Notes under the pieces: model-generated
What the model was told of the DNA's origin: nothing
Database searches by the model: none
The model's input: the letters and a program-made list of their open reading frames with translations, nothing else
Made by a program: the position numbers and the translations under genes
Assembly (NCBI GenBank): GCA_963822765.1
Contig: CAWGJL010000005.1
Location: 310,001 to 374,000 of the forward strand
From: Palsa-504 sp963822765
GTDB lineage: Bacteria; Actinomycetota; Actinomycetes; Streptosporangiales; Streptosporangiaceae
Length of the DNA stretch: 64,000 bases
Direction: 5' to 3'
In this document: positions 43,384-51,011 of the stretch, piece by piece
Numbering within the stretch: position 1 is the stretch's first letter
Layout: each line of letters opens with the position of its first letter

Positions 43384-46300
43384 ATGTTCATCGCCGATCT
43401 GCACATTCATTCTCGATTCTCGCGGGCCTGCAGCAAGGACTGTGATATCGAACACCTGTCCTGGTGGGCGCGGCGCAAGGGGCTGACCGTCCTGGGCACT
43501 GGCGACTTCACCCACCCGGCGTGGGCCGCGGAGCTGAAGGACACCCTGGTCGAGGCCGAGCCGGGGCTGTTCCGGGTCCGGCCGGACCTGGAGCGGCGGC
43601 TGGACCGCGACACCCCGGCCAGCTGCGCCGGGACCGTGCGGTTCATGCTGTCGGTGGAAATCTCGACGATTTACCGGCGCGACGAGCGGACCCGCAAGGT
43701 CCATCACCTGCTGTACGCGCCGAGCTTCGAGGCCGCGGACCGGATCACGACGGCGCTGGCCAAGATCGGCAACCTGGCCTCCGACGGCCGGCCGATCCTG
43801 GGCCTGGACTCCCGCGACCTGCTGGAGATCACCCTGGAGGCCGGGCCCGGCTGCTTCCTGGTCCCGGCGCACGTCTGGACGCCCTGGTTCGCGGTCCTGG
43901 GGTCCAAGTCCGGGTTCGACGCGGTGCGCGACTGCTACGCCGACCTGGCCGATCACATCTTCGCGGTGGAGACCGGGCTGTCCTCCGACCCGGCCATGAA
44001 CTGGACCTGCTCGTCGCTGGACGGCTACCGGCTGGTCAGCAACTCCGACGCGCACTCCCCGCCGGCCCTGGGCCGGGAGGCCACGGTGTTCGGCACCGAC
44101 CTGGACTACTTCGCGATGGCCGAGGCGCTGCGGACCGGCCGCGGCCTGGACGGCACGCTGGAGTTCTTCCCCGAGGAGGGGAAGTACCACCTGGACGGGC
44201 ACCGCAAGTGCGGGGTCCGCATGGAACCCGAGCAGAGCACCGCGGTGGCGGACCGGTGCCCGGTGTGCGGCAAGCCGCTGACCGTCGGCGTGCTGCACCG
44301 GGTGGCCGAGCTGGCCGACCGCCCGGCCGGTTTCCGGCCCGACGGCGCGGCGGGCTTCACCTGCCTGGTCCAGCTGCCGCAGATCATCGGGGAGATCCTC
44401 GGCACCGGGCCGAAGAGCAAGAAGGTGGCCGCCGAGACGGACCGGCTGACCGGCGCGCTGGGCCCGGAGCTGACCATCCTGCGCGACGTCCCGCTCGATG
44501 ACCTGCGCCGGGCCGGCGGCACGCGGCTGGCCGAGGCCATCGGCCGGCTCCGGCGGGGCGAGGTGATCACCCAGGCCGGCTACGACGGGGAGTACGGCAC
44601 GATCCGGCTGTTCGGCCCGGATGAAGGGGACGGGTCGGCGCTGTTCGCGATGACCGACCTGGCCGCGCCGGCGAAGGCCGACAAGAATTCTGCCGAACGG
44701 ACCGGGGTATCACCGGCCGCGCCCCGGCCCCGGGCCCGCCGTGGCGGCGCGGCCCCGGCCCCTTCGCCCGAGACCACCGGCTCGCTGCTCGACGGCCTGG
44801 ACCCGGATCAGCGGGCGGCGGCCACCGCGGCCGGGCCGCTGCTGATCATCGCGGGACCGGGCACCGGCAAGACCCGGACGCTCACCCACCGGATCGCCCA
44901 TCAGGTCGCCGAGCTCGGCCGGCCCGCCCGGCAGTTCCTGGCCATCACGTTCACCCGGCGGGCCGCGCAGGAGATGCGGGACCGGCTGGCCGGGCTCGGC
45001 GCGGGCCTCGATGACGAGGTCACCGTCACCACGTTCCACGGCCTGGGCCTGCGGATCCTGCGTGAGCACGCCGCAGCGGCGGGCCTTCCCGATTCGTTCG
45101 GGGTCGCCGACGAGGCCGCGCTGATCCGGGTCGCGGCCGAGCTGGCCGGCTCGGAGCGCGAGGGGCGCAAGCTGGCCGGCGACCCGGACGGCCGGCCGGG
45201 GCTGCGCGCCGAGCTGATCGCGCGCGGCCTGGTGGACTTCGACGGCCTGACCGAGCTGCCGGCCGAGCTGCTGGCCCGGGAGCCGCGGATCGCGGCCGGG
45301 CTGGCGGCCCGGTGGCCGTTCGTCAGCGTGGACGAGTACCAGGACATCGACCCCGTGCAGTACCAGCTGGTCCGCGCGCTGGCCGGCGACGGTGCCGGGC
45401 TGACCGCGATCGGCGACCCGGACCAGTCCATCTACGGGTTCCGCGGCGCCGACGTCGGCATCTTCGGCCGGTTCGCCGCGGACTTCCCCGGCGCCACCAC
45501 GGTGGAGCTGACCCGGAACTACCGGTCGGGCCCGGCCATCGTGACCGCCGCCCTGCAGGCCGTCGCGCCTTCGACGCTGGTGCCCAGCCGGGCCACCGCG
45601 GCCGCGGGGCCGTCCGGCGGGGGCCCGTCCGGTCGGGCGGCGGCCCGCAGGGCGCCGGCCGGCGGGGGGCCTTCAGCCGGGGCGCCGGAGCCCGGTGAGG
45701 TGTCCTTCTACGAGGCGGCCGACGAGCACGCCGAGGCGGCATGGATCGCCGCCGCGGTCGACCAGCTGCTCGGCGGGGCCTCGTTCCACTCGCTGGACAG
45801 CGGCCGGGCCGACGGGCACGGCCACGGCAAGCTCGGGCTGTCCGACATCGCCGTGCTGTACCGGACCGACGCGCAGGCCGTCGTGCTGGGCCAGGCGCTG
45901 ACCCGGGCCGGGCTGCCGTACCAGAAGCGGTCGCACGACCTGCTGGCCCGCCGCCCCGCGGTGGCCGGCCTCATGCGCGAGATGGCGCTGACCCAGCCGA
46001 CCGGGGACGTCCTGGGGCAGCTGACCGCGGCGGTGCGGGCGCTGGCCGCGGCGCGCGGCGAGTCTGACGCGACCGTGACCGACATCCGGGCCGCGGGCGA
46101 GGTGCTGGCCCCGCTGGCCCGCCGGTGCGGCGACGACGCCGAGCGGTTCCGGACCGAGATCTCGCTGGGCGCGGAGGCCGACGCGCTGGACCCGCGGGCC
46201 GAGGCGATCCCGCTGCTGACCCTGCACGCGGCCAAGGGCCTGGAGTTCGACGTGGTGTTCCTGGCCGGCTGCGAGCGCGGCCTGCTGCCGCTGCGCCTGC

Positions 46301-46539
46301 CCGGGTCCGGGCCGCTGACCCCGGAGCAGAGCGCGGAAGAGCGCCGGCTGTTGTTCGTCGGGATGAGCAGGGCCCGCGCCCGGCTCGTGCTGACCTGCGC
46401 GGCGCGCCGAATGAGACACGGCACGGCCGAGGCGGCGGGCCGGTCGCCGTTCCTGTCCTCGGTCGATCCCGGCCTGCTCGGGCCGGCCGCGGCACCGCGC
46501 GCCCGCCGGTCCGCCGACCGCCAGCTGCGGCTGCTCTGA
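43384..46539 (+). CDS. PHP-domain/UvrD fusion helicase
   Basis: The product is 1051 residues. Residues 1-270 form a PHP-type metallohydrolase (FIADLHIHSRFSRACS, GTGDFTHPAWA, LVPAHVWTPWFAVLGS, LVSNSDAHSPPALGREATVF). A Cys4 zinc ribbon, CGVRMEP...CPVCGKPL, follows near 277-300. From residue 475 an SF1 helicase begins: AGPGTGKTRTL (Walker A), FTRRAAQEMRDRL, VDEYQDID, GDPDQSIYGFRGA, LTRNYRSG, LLTLHAAKGLEFDVVFLAGC and FVGMSRARARLVLT. A Gly/Ser/Ala insert lies near 745-775. Such proteins are probably DNA-repair helicases with an attached phosphoesterase. No operon partner. Confidence 0.88.
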   Translation: MFIADLHIHSRFSRACSKDCDIEHLSWWARRKGLTVLGTGDFTHPAWAAELKDTLVEAEPGLFRVRPDLERRLDRDTPASCAGTVRFMLSVEISTIYRRDERTRKVHHLLYAPSFEAADRITTALAKIGNLASDGRPILGLDSRDLLEITLEAGPGCFLVPAHVWTPWFAVLGSKSGFDAVRDCYADLADHIFAVETGLSSDPAMNWTCSSLDGYRLVSNSDAHSPPALGREATVFGTDLDYFAMAEALRTGRGLDGTLEFFPEEGKYHLDGHRKCGVRMEPEQSTAVADRCPVCGKPLTVGVLHRVAELADRPAGFRPDGAAGFTCLVQLPQIIGEILGTGPKSKKVAAETDRLTGALGPELTILRDVPLDDLRRAGGTRLAEAIGRLRRGEVITQAGYDGEYGTIRLFGPDEGDGSALFAMTDLAAPAKADKNSAERTGVSPAAPRPRARRGGAAPAPSPETTGSLLDGLDPDQRAAATAAGPLLIIAGPGTGKTRTLTHRIAHQVAELGRPARQFLAITFTRRAAQEMRDRLAGLGAGLDDEVTVTTFHGLGLRILREHAAAAGLPDSFGVADEAALIRVAAELAGSEREGRKLAGDPDGRPGLRAELIARGLVDFDGLTELPAELLAREPRIAAGLAARWPFVSVDEYQDIDPVQYQLVRALAGDGAGLTAIGDPDQSIYGFRGADVGIFGRFAADFPGATTVELTRNYRSGPAIVTAALQAVAPSTLVPSRATAAAGPSGGGPSGRAAARRAPAGGGPSAGAPEPGEVSFYEAADEHAEAAWIAAAVDQLLGGASFHSLDSGRADGHGHGKLGLSDIAVLYRTDAQAVVLGQALTRAGLPYQKRSHDLLARRPAVAGLMREMALTQPTGDVLGQLTAAVRALAAARGESDATVTDIRAAGEVLAPLARRCGDDAERFRTEISLGAEADALDPRAEAIPLLTLHAAKGLEFDVVFLAGCERGLLPLRLPGSGPLTPEQSAEERRLLFVGMSRARARLVLTCAARRMRHGTAEAAGRSPFLSSVDPGLLGPAAAPRARRSADRQLRLL

Positions 46540-46550
46540 ACCGCTGGCGC

Positions 46551-46606
46551 CCACAAGTGTCCGCCCTCTTGAGCCAGAAGTGTCCGGTCTTAAACCAGAA
46601 GTGTCC
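46551..46606. repeat. Three 12-bp direct repeats upstream of the hyp operon
   Basis: CCACAAGTGTCC (46551), CCAGAAGTGTCC (46574) and CCAGAAGTGTCC (46595) are spaced 23 and 21 bp, about two helical turns. The last ends 47 bp before ATG 46653. They look like operator half-sites for a regulator of the hyp operon, or remnants of an IS end, since some IS21-like ends contain repeated AAGTGTCC-type units. Confidence 0.55.
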
Positions 46607-46652
46607 TGTCGGCTACTAGACGCTCCCCCGCCAGTGCCCTACGGTGGCTGTC

Positions 46653-47264
46653 ATGGTCACCGACGGCGACGAAGCCGTCCGCCTATTCGAGTTGCGCAGT
46701 AAGCCGACACGCGACCTGGCCGGACAGGCGGACGCGGTGGCCGCGGCGTGCCACGCCATGGCCGTCCGGTTCCATTCCGGCGGCAAGCTGGTGGTGTTCG
46801 GCACCGGCGGCGCGAGCACCGACGCCCAGCACGTCGCGGTGGAGTTCGTCCACCCGGTCATCGTCGGCAAGCGCGCGCTGCCCGCCATCTCGCTCACCAG
46901 CGACGTGGCCACCGTCACCGGCATCGCCGAACGCTCCGGGGTGGACGCGATCTTCGCCCACCAGATCCGGTTCCTGGCCGACCCGGCCGACATCGCCCTG
47001 GGCCTGGACCCGGACGGGCACAGCACCGCGGTGCTGGCCGGGCTGGAGACGGCCCGCGAGCTCGGCCTGCTGACCGTGGCCCTGACCGGCGGCGACGGCG
47101 GCGCGATCGCGACCAGCAAGGCGGTCGACCACGTGCTGGTGGCGGCCTCCGCCGACCCGCGGGTGGTCAAGGAGATGCACGTCACCGCGTACCACGTGCT
47201 GTGGGAACTGGTCCACGTGTTCTTCGAGCAGCCCGGCGTGCTCGGCCCGGGGGTGGTCACGTGA
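46653..47264 (+). CDS. SIS-domain protein 1 of the hyp operon (phosphosugar-isomerase-like)
   Basis: The product is 203 residues from ATG 46653; GTG 46644 in the same frame would add three residues. FHSGGKLVVFGTGGASTDAQ, then HVAVEFVHPVIVGKRALPAI is the SIS Rossmann start of the GmhA branch. The loop that in SIS2 reads GLSTSGNSGNLL is here ALGLDPDGHSTAVL, so the phosphate-binding T-S-G-N-S is lost. VALTGGDGGAIATSKAVDHV and HVTAYHVLWELVHVFFEQP follow the GmhA end. Enzymatic sedoheptulose-7-phosphate isomerisation is therefore doubtful; a binding role is more likely. The stop overlaps the next start (GTGA). Confidence 0.8.
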   Translation: MVTDGDEAVRLFELRSKPTRDLAGQADAVAAACHAMAVRFHSGGKLVVFGTGGASTDAQHVAVEFVHPVIVGKRALPAISLTSDVATVTGIAERSGVDAIFAHQIRFLADPADIALGLDPDGHSTAVLAGLETARELGLLTVALTGGDGGAIATSKAVDHVLVAASADPRVVKEMHVTAYHVLWELVHVFFEQPGVLGPGVVT

Positions 47265-47470
47265 GCGAATGCTCCGGAGACGTCTGCATTACCTGTTCCG
47301 ACACCGCGGTGCAGGTCACGGTGGTGCGGCTGCTCGAGGACGCGATGGCCCTGGTCGACACCGGCGCCGGGCAGGAGACGGTCAGCGTGGCCCTGGTCAG
47401 CGCCGGCGTGGGCGACACCATCCTGGTGCACGCCAGGGAAGCCATCGCCGTGGTGGGGCCCCCGACATGA
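47261..47470 (+). CDS. HypC/HupF-like small chaperone paralogue
   Basis: The product is 69 residues from GTG 47261. CSGDVCITCSDTAVQVTVVR followed by LLEDAMALVDTGAGQETVSV and ALVSAGVGDTILVHAREAIA follows the beta-barrel of HypC/HupF proteins, in which the N-terminal Cys region binds the Fe(CN)2CO unit. Unlike true HypC (MCLGIPG), it does not begin with Met-Cys but has three cysteines at positions 4, 9 and 12. It is fused by overlaps to both SIS genes, so the three proteins are co-translated. It probably works with HypD in [NiFe]-hydrogenase maturation. Confidence 0.78.
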   Translation: MSECSGDVCITCSDTAVQVTVVRLLEDAMALVDTGAGQETVSVALVSAGVGDTILVHAREAIAVVGPPT

Positions 47471-47479
47471 GTGACAGCC

Positions 47480-48142
47480 ATGAGTGAACTCGAGGCCCTG
47501 TACCCGTTCCTGTACGCGGACACCTCGGATCTGTCCGCGGTGCTGGCCCAGGTGCGGGCGTCGACCGTGGCCAAGGCCGAGGAGATCCTGGAGCTGCGCC
47601 GTACCGTGGCCGAGCGGGACGGCGCCCGGATCGCCGAGTGCGCCCGCCAGGCCGCGGCCCGGTTCGCCGCGGGCGGCAAGCTGTTCGCGTTCGGCAACGG
47701 CGGCAGCGCCACCGACGCGCAGCAGCTCGCCACGCTCTTCCTCAACCCCGGCGGCGAGGCTCGCCCGCTCCCCGCGTTCGGGCTGGCCAACGACACGTCG
47801 GTGGTCACCGCGCTGTGCAACGACATCGGTGTCGAGGTGGTGTTCGCCCGCCAGCTGGCCGCGTTCGGCGGCCGGGACGACATCGCGGTCGGGTTGTCCA
47901 CCAGCGGCAACTCCGGCAACCTGCTGCGCGCCTTCGACGAGGCGAGCCGGCGCGGCATGCTGACCATCGGGCTGGCCGGCTACGACGGCGGCAAGATGGC
48001 CGAGCTGGACAGCATCGACTACCTGTTCGTGGCGCCGTCCGCCTCGGTGCACCGGATCCAGGAAGCGCAGACCACGACCTATCAAGTGCTGTGGGAGCTG
48101 ACTCAGGAAGAGGTGTCCCATGTGCCTGGGCATACCGGGTGA
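47480..48142 (+). CDS. SIS-domain protein 2 of the hyp operon (GmhA-like phosphoheptose isomerase)
   Basis: The product is 220 residues from ATG 47480 (GTG 47471 is an alternative). GGKLFAFGNGGSATDAQQLA is the SIS N-terminal phosphate site, and VGLSTSGNSGNLLRAFDEA the second, both intact. NDTSVVTALCNDIGVEVVFA and TIGLAGYDGGKMAELDSIDY, then HRIQEAQTTTYQVLWEL, match sedoheptulose-7-phosphate isomerases. It has no heptose biosynthesis neighbours, only hydrogenase maturation genes. Its last 23 bases overlap hypC. The link between a sugar isomerase and hydrogenase maturation is seen in actinobacterial hydrogenase clusters, but its meaning is unknown to me. Confidence 0.82.
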   Translation: MSELEALYPFLYADTSDLSAVLAQVRASTVAKAEEILELRRTVAERDGARIAECARQAAARFAAGGKLFAFGNGGSATDAQQLATLFLNPGGEARPLPAFGLANDTSVVTALCNDIGVEVVFARQLAAFGGRDDIAVGLSTSGNSGNLLRAFDEASRRGMLTIGLAGYDGGKMAELDSIDYLFVAPSASVHRIQEAQTTTYQVLWELTQEEVSHVPGHTG

Positions 48143-48392
48143 GGTCATCGAGCTTCACCCCGACCAACCCGACCTGGCCAAGGTCGACGTCAGCGGCGTG
48201 CGGCGGCTGATCAACATCGGGCTGCTCACCGACGACCCGCCGGTGCCCGGCGAGTGGGTGCTGATCCACGTCGGCTTCGCGTTGTCGAAGATCGACGAAC
48301 GGGAGGCCGCGGCGGCCATGGAATTCCTCGAGGGCATCGGGCAGGCCTACGAGGACGAGATCAACGCGCTGAGGGAATCAGTGATCGAATAG
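48120..48392 (+). CDS. hypC: [NiFe]-hydrogenase maturation chaperone HypC
   Basis: The product is 90 residues from ATG 48120, within the end of the SIS2 gene. MCLGIPGEVIELHPDQPDLA with Cys2 is the canonical start; Cys2 binds the Fe(CN)2CO precursor. VDVSGVRRLINIGLL, VPGEWVLIHVGFALSKIDE and the C-terminal helix EREAAAAMEFLEGI complete the family. HypC forms a complex with HypD on which cyanide and CO ligands are built, then escorts iron to the hydrogenase large subunit. Confidence 0.93.
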   Translation: MCLGIPGEVIELHPDQPDLAKVDVSGVRRLINIGLLTDDPPVPGEWVLIHVGFALSKIDEREAAAAMEFLEGIGQAYEDEINALRESVIE

Positions 48393-48407
48393 GGGAAGGC
48401 GGGCACG

Positions 48408-49544
48408 ATGCGGTTCGTCGACGAATTCCGTGATGCCGACAAGGCCCACGCGCTGGCCGCGAAGATCGCGGCGCTCTGCGAGCCGGGCCGCCAGTACAAG
48501 CTGATGGAGGTGTGCGGCGGCCACACCCACACCATCTACAAGCACGGCCTGGAGGACTACCTGCCGGAGTCGGTCACCCTGGTGCACGGCCCCGGGTGCC
48601 CGGTGTGCGTGATCCCGATGGGCCGGGTCGACGACGCCATCCACCTGGCCTCGCAGCCCGACGTGATCATGACCTCGTTCGGCGACATGATGCGGGTGCC
48701 GGGCAGCGGCGGGTCGTTCTTCGACGCCAACGCCGAGGGCACCAACATCCGCATGGTGTACTCCCCGCTGGACTCGCTCAAGATCGCCAGGCAGAACCCG
48801 GACAAGCAGGTCGTGTTCATGGCCATCGGGTTCGAGACCACCGCGCCGTCCACCGCGATGACCATGCTGCGCGCCGCGGCGGCCGGGATCGAGAACTTCT
48901 CGGTGTTCTGCAACCACGTCACGATCGTGCCGGCCATCAAGGCCATCCTCGACTCGCCGGACCTGCGGCTCGACGGGTTCATCGGGCCCGGGCACGTGTC
49001 CACCGTGATCGGCTGCCGGCCGTACGAGTTCATCGCCCGCGACTACGGCAAGCCGGTGGTGGTGGCCGGGTTCGAGCCGCTGGACATCCTGCAGTCCATC
49101 TACATGCTGATGGTGCAGCTGTCCCAGGGCCGGTCCGAGGTGGAGAACCAGTACTCGCGCGTGGTGCCGTGGGACGGCAACCTGGTCGCGCTCAAGGCCA
49201 TCGGCGAGACGATGGAGCTGCGGCCCTACTTCGAATGGCGAGGGCTGGGCTTCATCTCGCACTCCGCGCTCCAGGTCCGGGAGAAGTACGCGGCCATGGA
49301 CGCCGAGCGGCTGTTCCAGGTGCCCGGGGTCCGGGTCGCCGACCCCAAGGCGTGCCAGTGCGGCGAGGTGCTCAAGGGCGTGCTGAAGCCGTGGGAGTGC
49401 AAGGTGTTCGGCACCGCGTGCACCCCGGAGACGCCGATCGGGACCTGCATGGTGTCCCCCGAGGGCGCGTGCGCGGCGTACTACAACTTCGGCCGGATGA
49501 ACCGTACCCGGGTCGCCGAGGCGGCGCAGGCGGCCCGGTCATGA
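48408..49544 (+). CDS. hypD: [NiFe]-hydrogenase maturation protein HypD
   Basis: The product is 378 residues from ATG 48408, with GGGGAAGG upstream. MEVCGGHTHTIYKHGLEDYL, then LVHGPGCPVCVIPMGRVDDA give the conserved HypD cysteine motifs. FGDMMRVPGSGGSFFDANAE, AIGFETTAPSTAM, FIGPGHVSTVIGCRPYEFIA follow. The C-terminal iron-sulfur segment has CQCGEVLKGVLKPWECKVFG and GTCMVSPEGACAAYY with the four cluster cysteines. HypD is a 4Fe-4S scaffold reducing and holding the iron during CN/CO attachment. It overlaps hypE by four bases. Confidence 0.96.
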   Translation: MRFVDEFRDADKAHALAAKIAALCEPGRQYKLMEVCGGHTHTIYKHGLEDYLPESVTLVHGPGCPVCVIPMGRVDDAIHLASQPDVIMTSFGDMMRVPGSGGSFFDANAEGTNIRMVYSPLDSLKIARQNPDKQVVFMAIGFETTAPSTAMTMLRAAAAGIENFSVFCNHVTIVPAIKAILDSPDLRLDGFIGPGHVSTVIGCRPYEFIARDYGKPVVVAGFEPLDILQSIYMLMVQLSQGRSEVENQYSRVVPWDGNLVALKAIGETMELRPYFEWRGLGFISHSALQVREKYAAMDAERLFQVPGVRVADPKACQCGEVLKGVLKPWECKVFGTACTPETPIGTCMVSPEGACAAYYNFGRMNRTRVAEAAQAARS

Positions 49545-50704
49545 GCCGGAGCTGGATCGACCAGGCCCTGGCCGAGCATAAAGAGCCCGAACACGACGAG
49601 GTGGACGCGGGCGGGCGCCGGCAGCTGCCGCTGGCCGACCGGGAGCAGCAGGTGCTGGACCGGATCGACCGGGCCCGGCGGCGCCGGCCCAAGGTCCGCG
49701 AAGAGCGCATCACGATGTCGCACGGCGCGGGCGGCAAGGCCACGCACACCCTGATCGAGGCGGTCTTCCTCGACGCGTTCCGCAACCCGCTGCTCGAGCC
49801 GCTGGAGGACGCGGCCACGCTGGCCGTGGGCAGCGCCCGGGTCGCGCTCACCACCGACTCCTACGTGGTCTCGCCGCTGTTCTTCCCCGGCGGCACGATC
49901 GGCGACCTGGCCGTCAACGGCACGGTCAACGACCTGGCCGTGTCCGGCGCCACGCCGCTGTACCTGTCGGCCGGCTTCATCCTGGAGGAAGGCTTCCCGG
50001 TCGCCGACCTGAACCGGGTCGTGGAGTCGATGCGGGACGCGGCCGCCGCGGCCGGCGTGCACATCGTCACCGGCGACACCAAGGTGGTGCAGAAGGGCAA
50101 GGCCGACGGCTGCTACATCAACACCGCGGGCGTCGGCCTGCTCGAGCGGGACGTCTCGCTCGGCGTGGCCCAGGCCCGGCCGGGCGACGCGATCATCGTG
50201 TCCGGGCCGATCGGCGACCACGGCATCACGATCATGCTGGCCCGCGGCGAGCTCGACATCGAGGCGGACATCTGCTCCGACACGGCCCCGCTGAACGGGC
50301 TGGTCGCCCGGCTGCTGGACGCGGTGCCCGGGGTCCGGGCCATGCGCGACGCGACCCGCGGCGGGGTGGCCACCATCCTCAACGAGATCGCCAGGGACGC
50401 CGACGTCGGCGTGCTGGTCAGCGAGGACCAGATCCCGGTCCGGGCCGAGGTGCGCGGCGCCTCCGAACTGCTCGGCATCGACCCGATGTACGTGGCCTGC
50501 GAGGGCCGGCTGGTCGCGGTCGTCCCCGGCGAGGCGGCCGACCAGGCGGTCGCCGCGCTGCGCGCCCACCCGCTGGGCGAGCAGGCGGCGGTCATCGGGC
50601 GGGTCCGCGAGGAGCAGCCCGGCATCGTCCAGCTGAAGACCGCGTTCGGCGGCACCCGGATCGTCGACCTGCTGGTCGGCGACCCGCTCCCGCGCATCTG
50701 CTAG
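49541..50704 (+). CDS. hypE: [NiFe]-hydrogenase maturation protein HypE
   Basis: The product is 387 residues. The AIRS/PurM-like fold begins at ITMSHGAGGKATHTLIEAVF near residue 58, contains LTTDSYVVSPLFFPGG, GTVNDLAVSGATPLYLSAGF and MRDATRGGVATILNEIA, and ends in PLPRIC. The final Cys carries the carbamoyl group that HypE dehydrates to a thiocyanate with ATP, using carbamate made by HypF. An N-terminal extension of about 55 charged residues (AEHKEPEHDEVDAGGRRQLP) precedes the usual start. ATG 49541 overlaps the hypD stop, so an internal start is less likely. Confidence 0.95.
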   Translation: MSRSWIDQALAEHKEPEHDEVDAGGRRQLPLADREQQVLDRIDRARRRRPKVREERITMSHGAGGKATHTLIEAVFLDAFRNPLLEPLEDAATLAVGSARVALTTDSYVVSPLFFPGGTIGDLAVNGTVNDLAVSGATPLYLSAGFILEEGFPVADLNRVVESMRDAAAAAGVHIVTGDTKVVQKGKADGCYINTAGVGLLERDVSLGVAQARPGDAIIVSGPIGDHGITIMLARGELDIEADICSDTAPLNGLVARLLDAVPGVRAMRDATRGGVATILNEIARDADVGVLVSEDQIPVRAEVRGASELLGIDPMYVACEGRLVAVVPGEAADQAVAALRAHPLGEQAAVIGRVREEQPGIVQLKTAFGGTRIVDLLVGDPLPRIC

Positions 50705-50707
50705 CCC

Positions 50708-50733
50708 GCGCGCAGCCCTGCTGGCTCGCGCGC
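50708..50733. terminator. Terminator hairpin after hypE
   Basis: GCGCGCAGCC and GGCTCGCGCGC pair with one bulged base around a CTGCT loop, immediately after the hypE stop. It has no U-tract, as is common in high-GC genomes. Confidence 0.55.
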
Positions 50734-50815
50734 CGTTGTCCCACTGTGCGCTGGGGTCCCGCAAGTCCCTAGTGCCACACTCATGGCCGCTGGCTCAACC
50801 GATGGCTGCGGCAAC

Positions 50816-50835
50816 CTAACGGCTCTTGCCGTTAG
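50816..50835. promoter_or_regulatory. Palindrome upstream of the APC permease
   Basis: CTAACGGC-TCTT-GCCGTTAG is a perfect 8-bp inverted repeat about 175 bp upstream of ATG 51012. It could be an operator or a second small terminator; the rest of the gap from 50736 to 51000 shows nothing else. Confidence 0.4.
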
Positions 50836-51011
50836 CAAGTGGCAACCATATGTGCCGGAGCGGTCTCGATGCGCGTTGGCCGGGTGTCGTCTGGGTGCCT
50901 TGTCCCGGCATGTGGGCAATGCGGGCCGGCGGGTTCACCTGGGGTTATGAGCGGCTCATAATGAGGGTCATCGCGGGCGGCCGCCGCGGCGCTCGCGCGA
51001 GGAGGCAGACC

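Noticed and set aside
46540..50704. Hydrogenase structural genes, hypA or hypB in the window
   Set aside because: No large- or small-subunit cysteine motifs and no HypA/HypB signatures occur; they must lie elsewhere.
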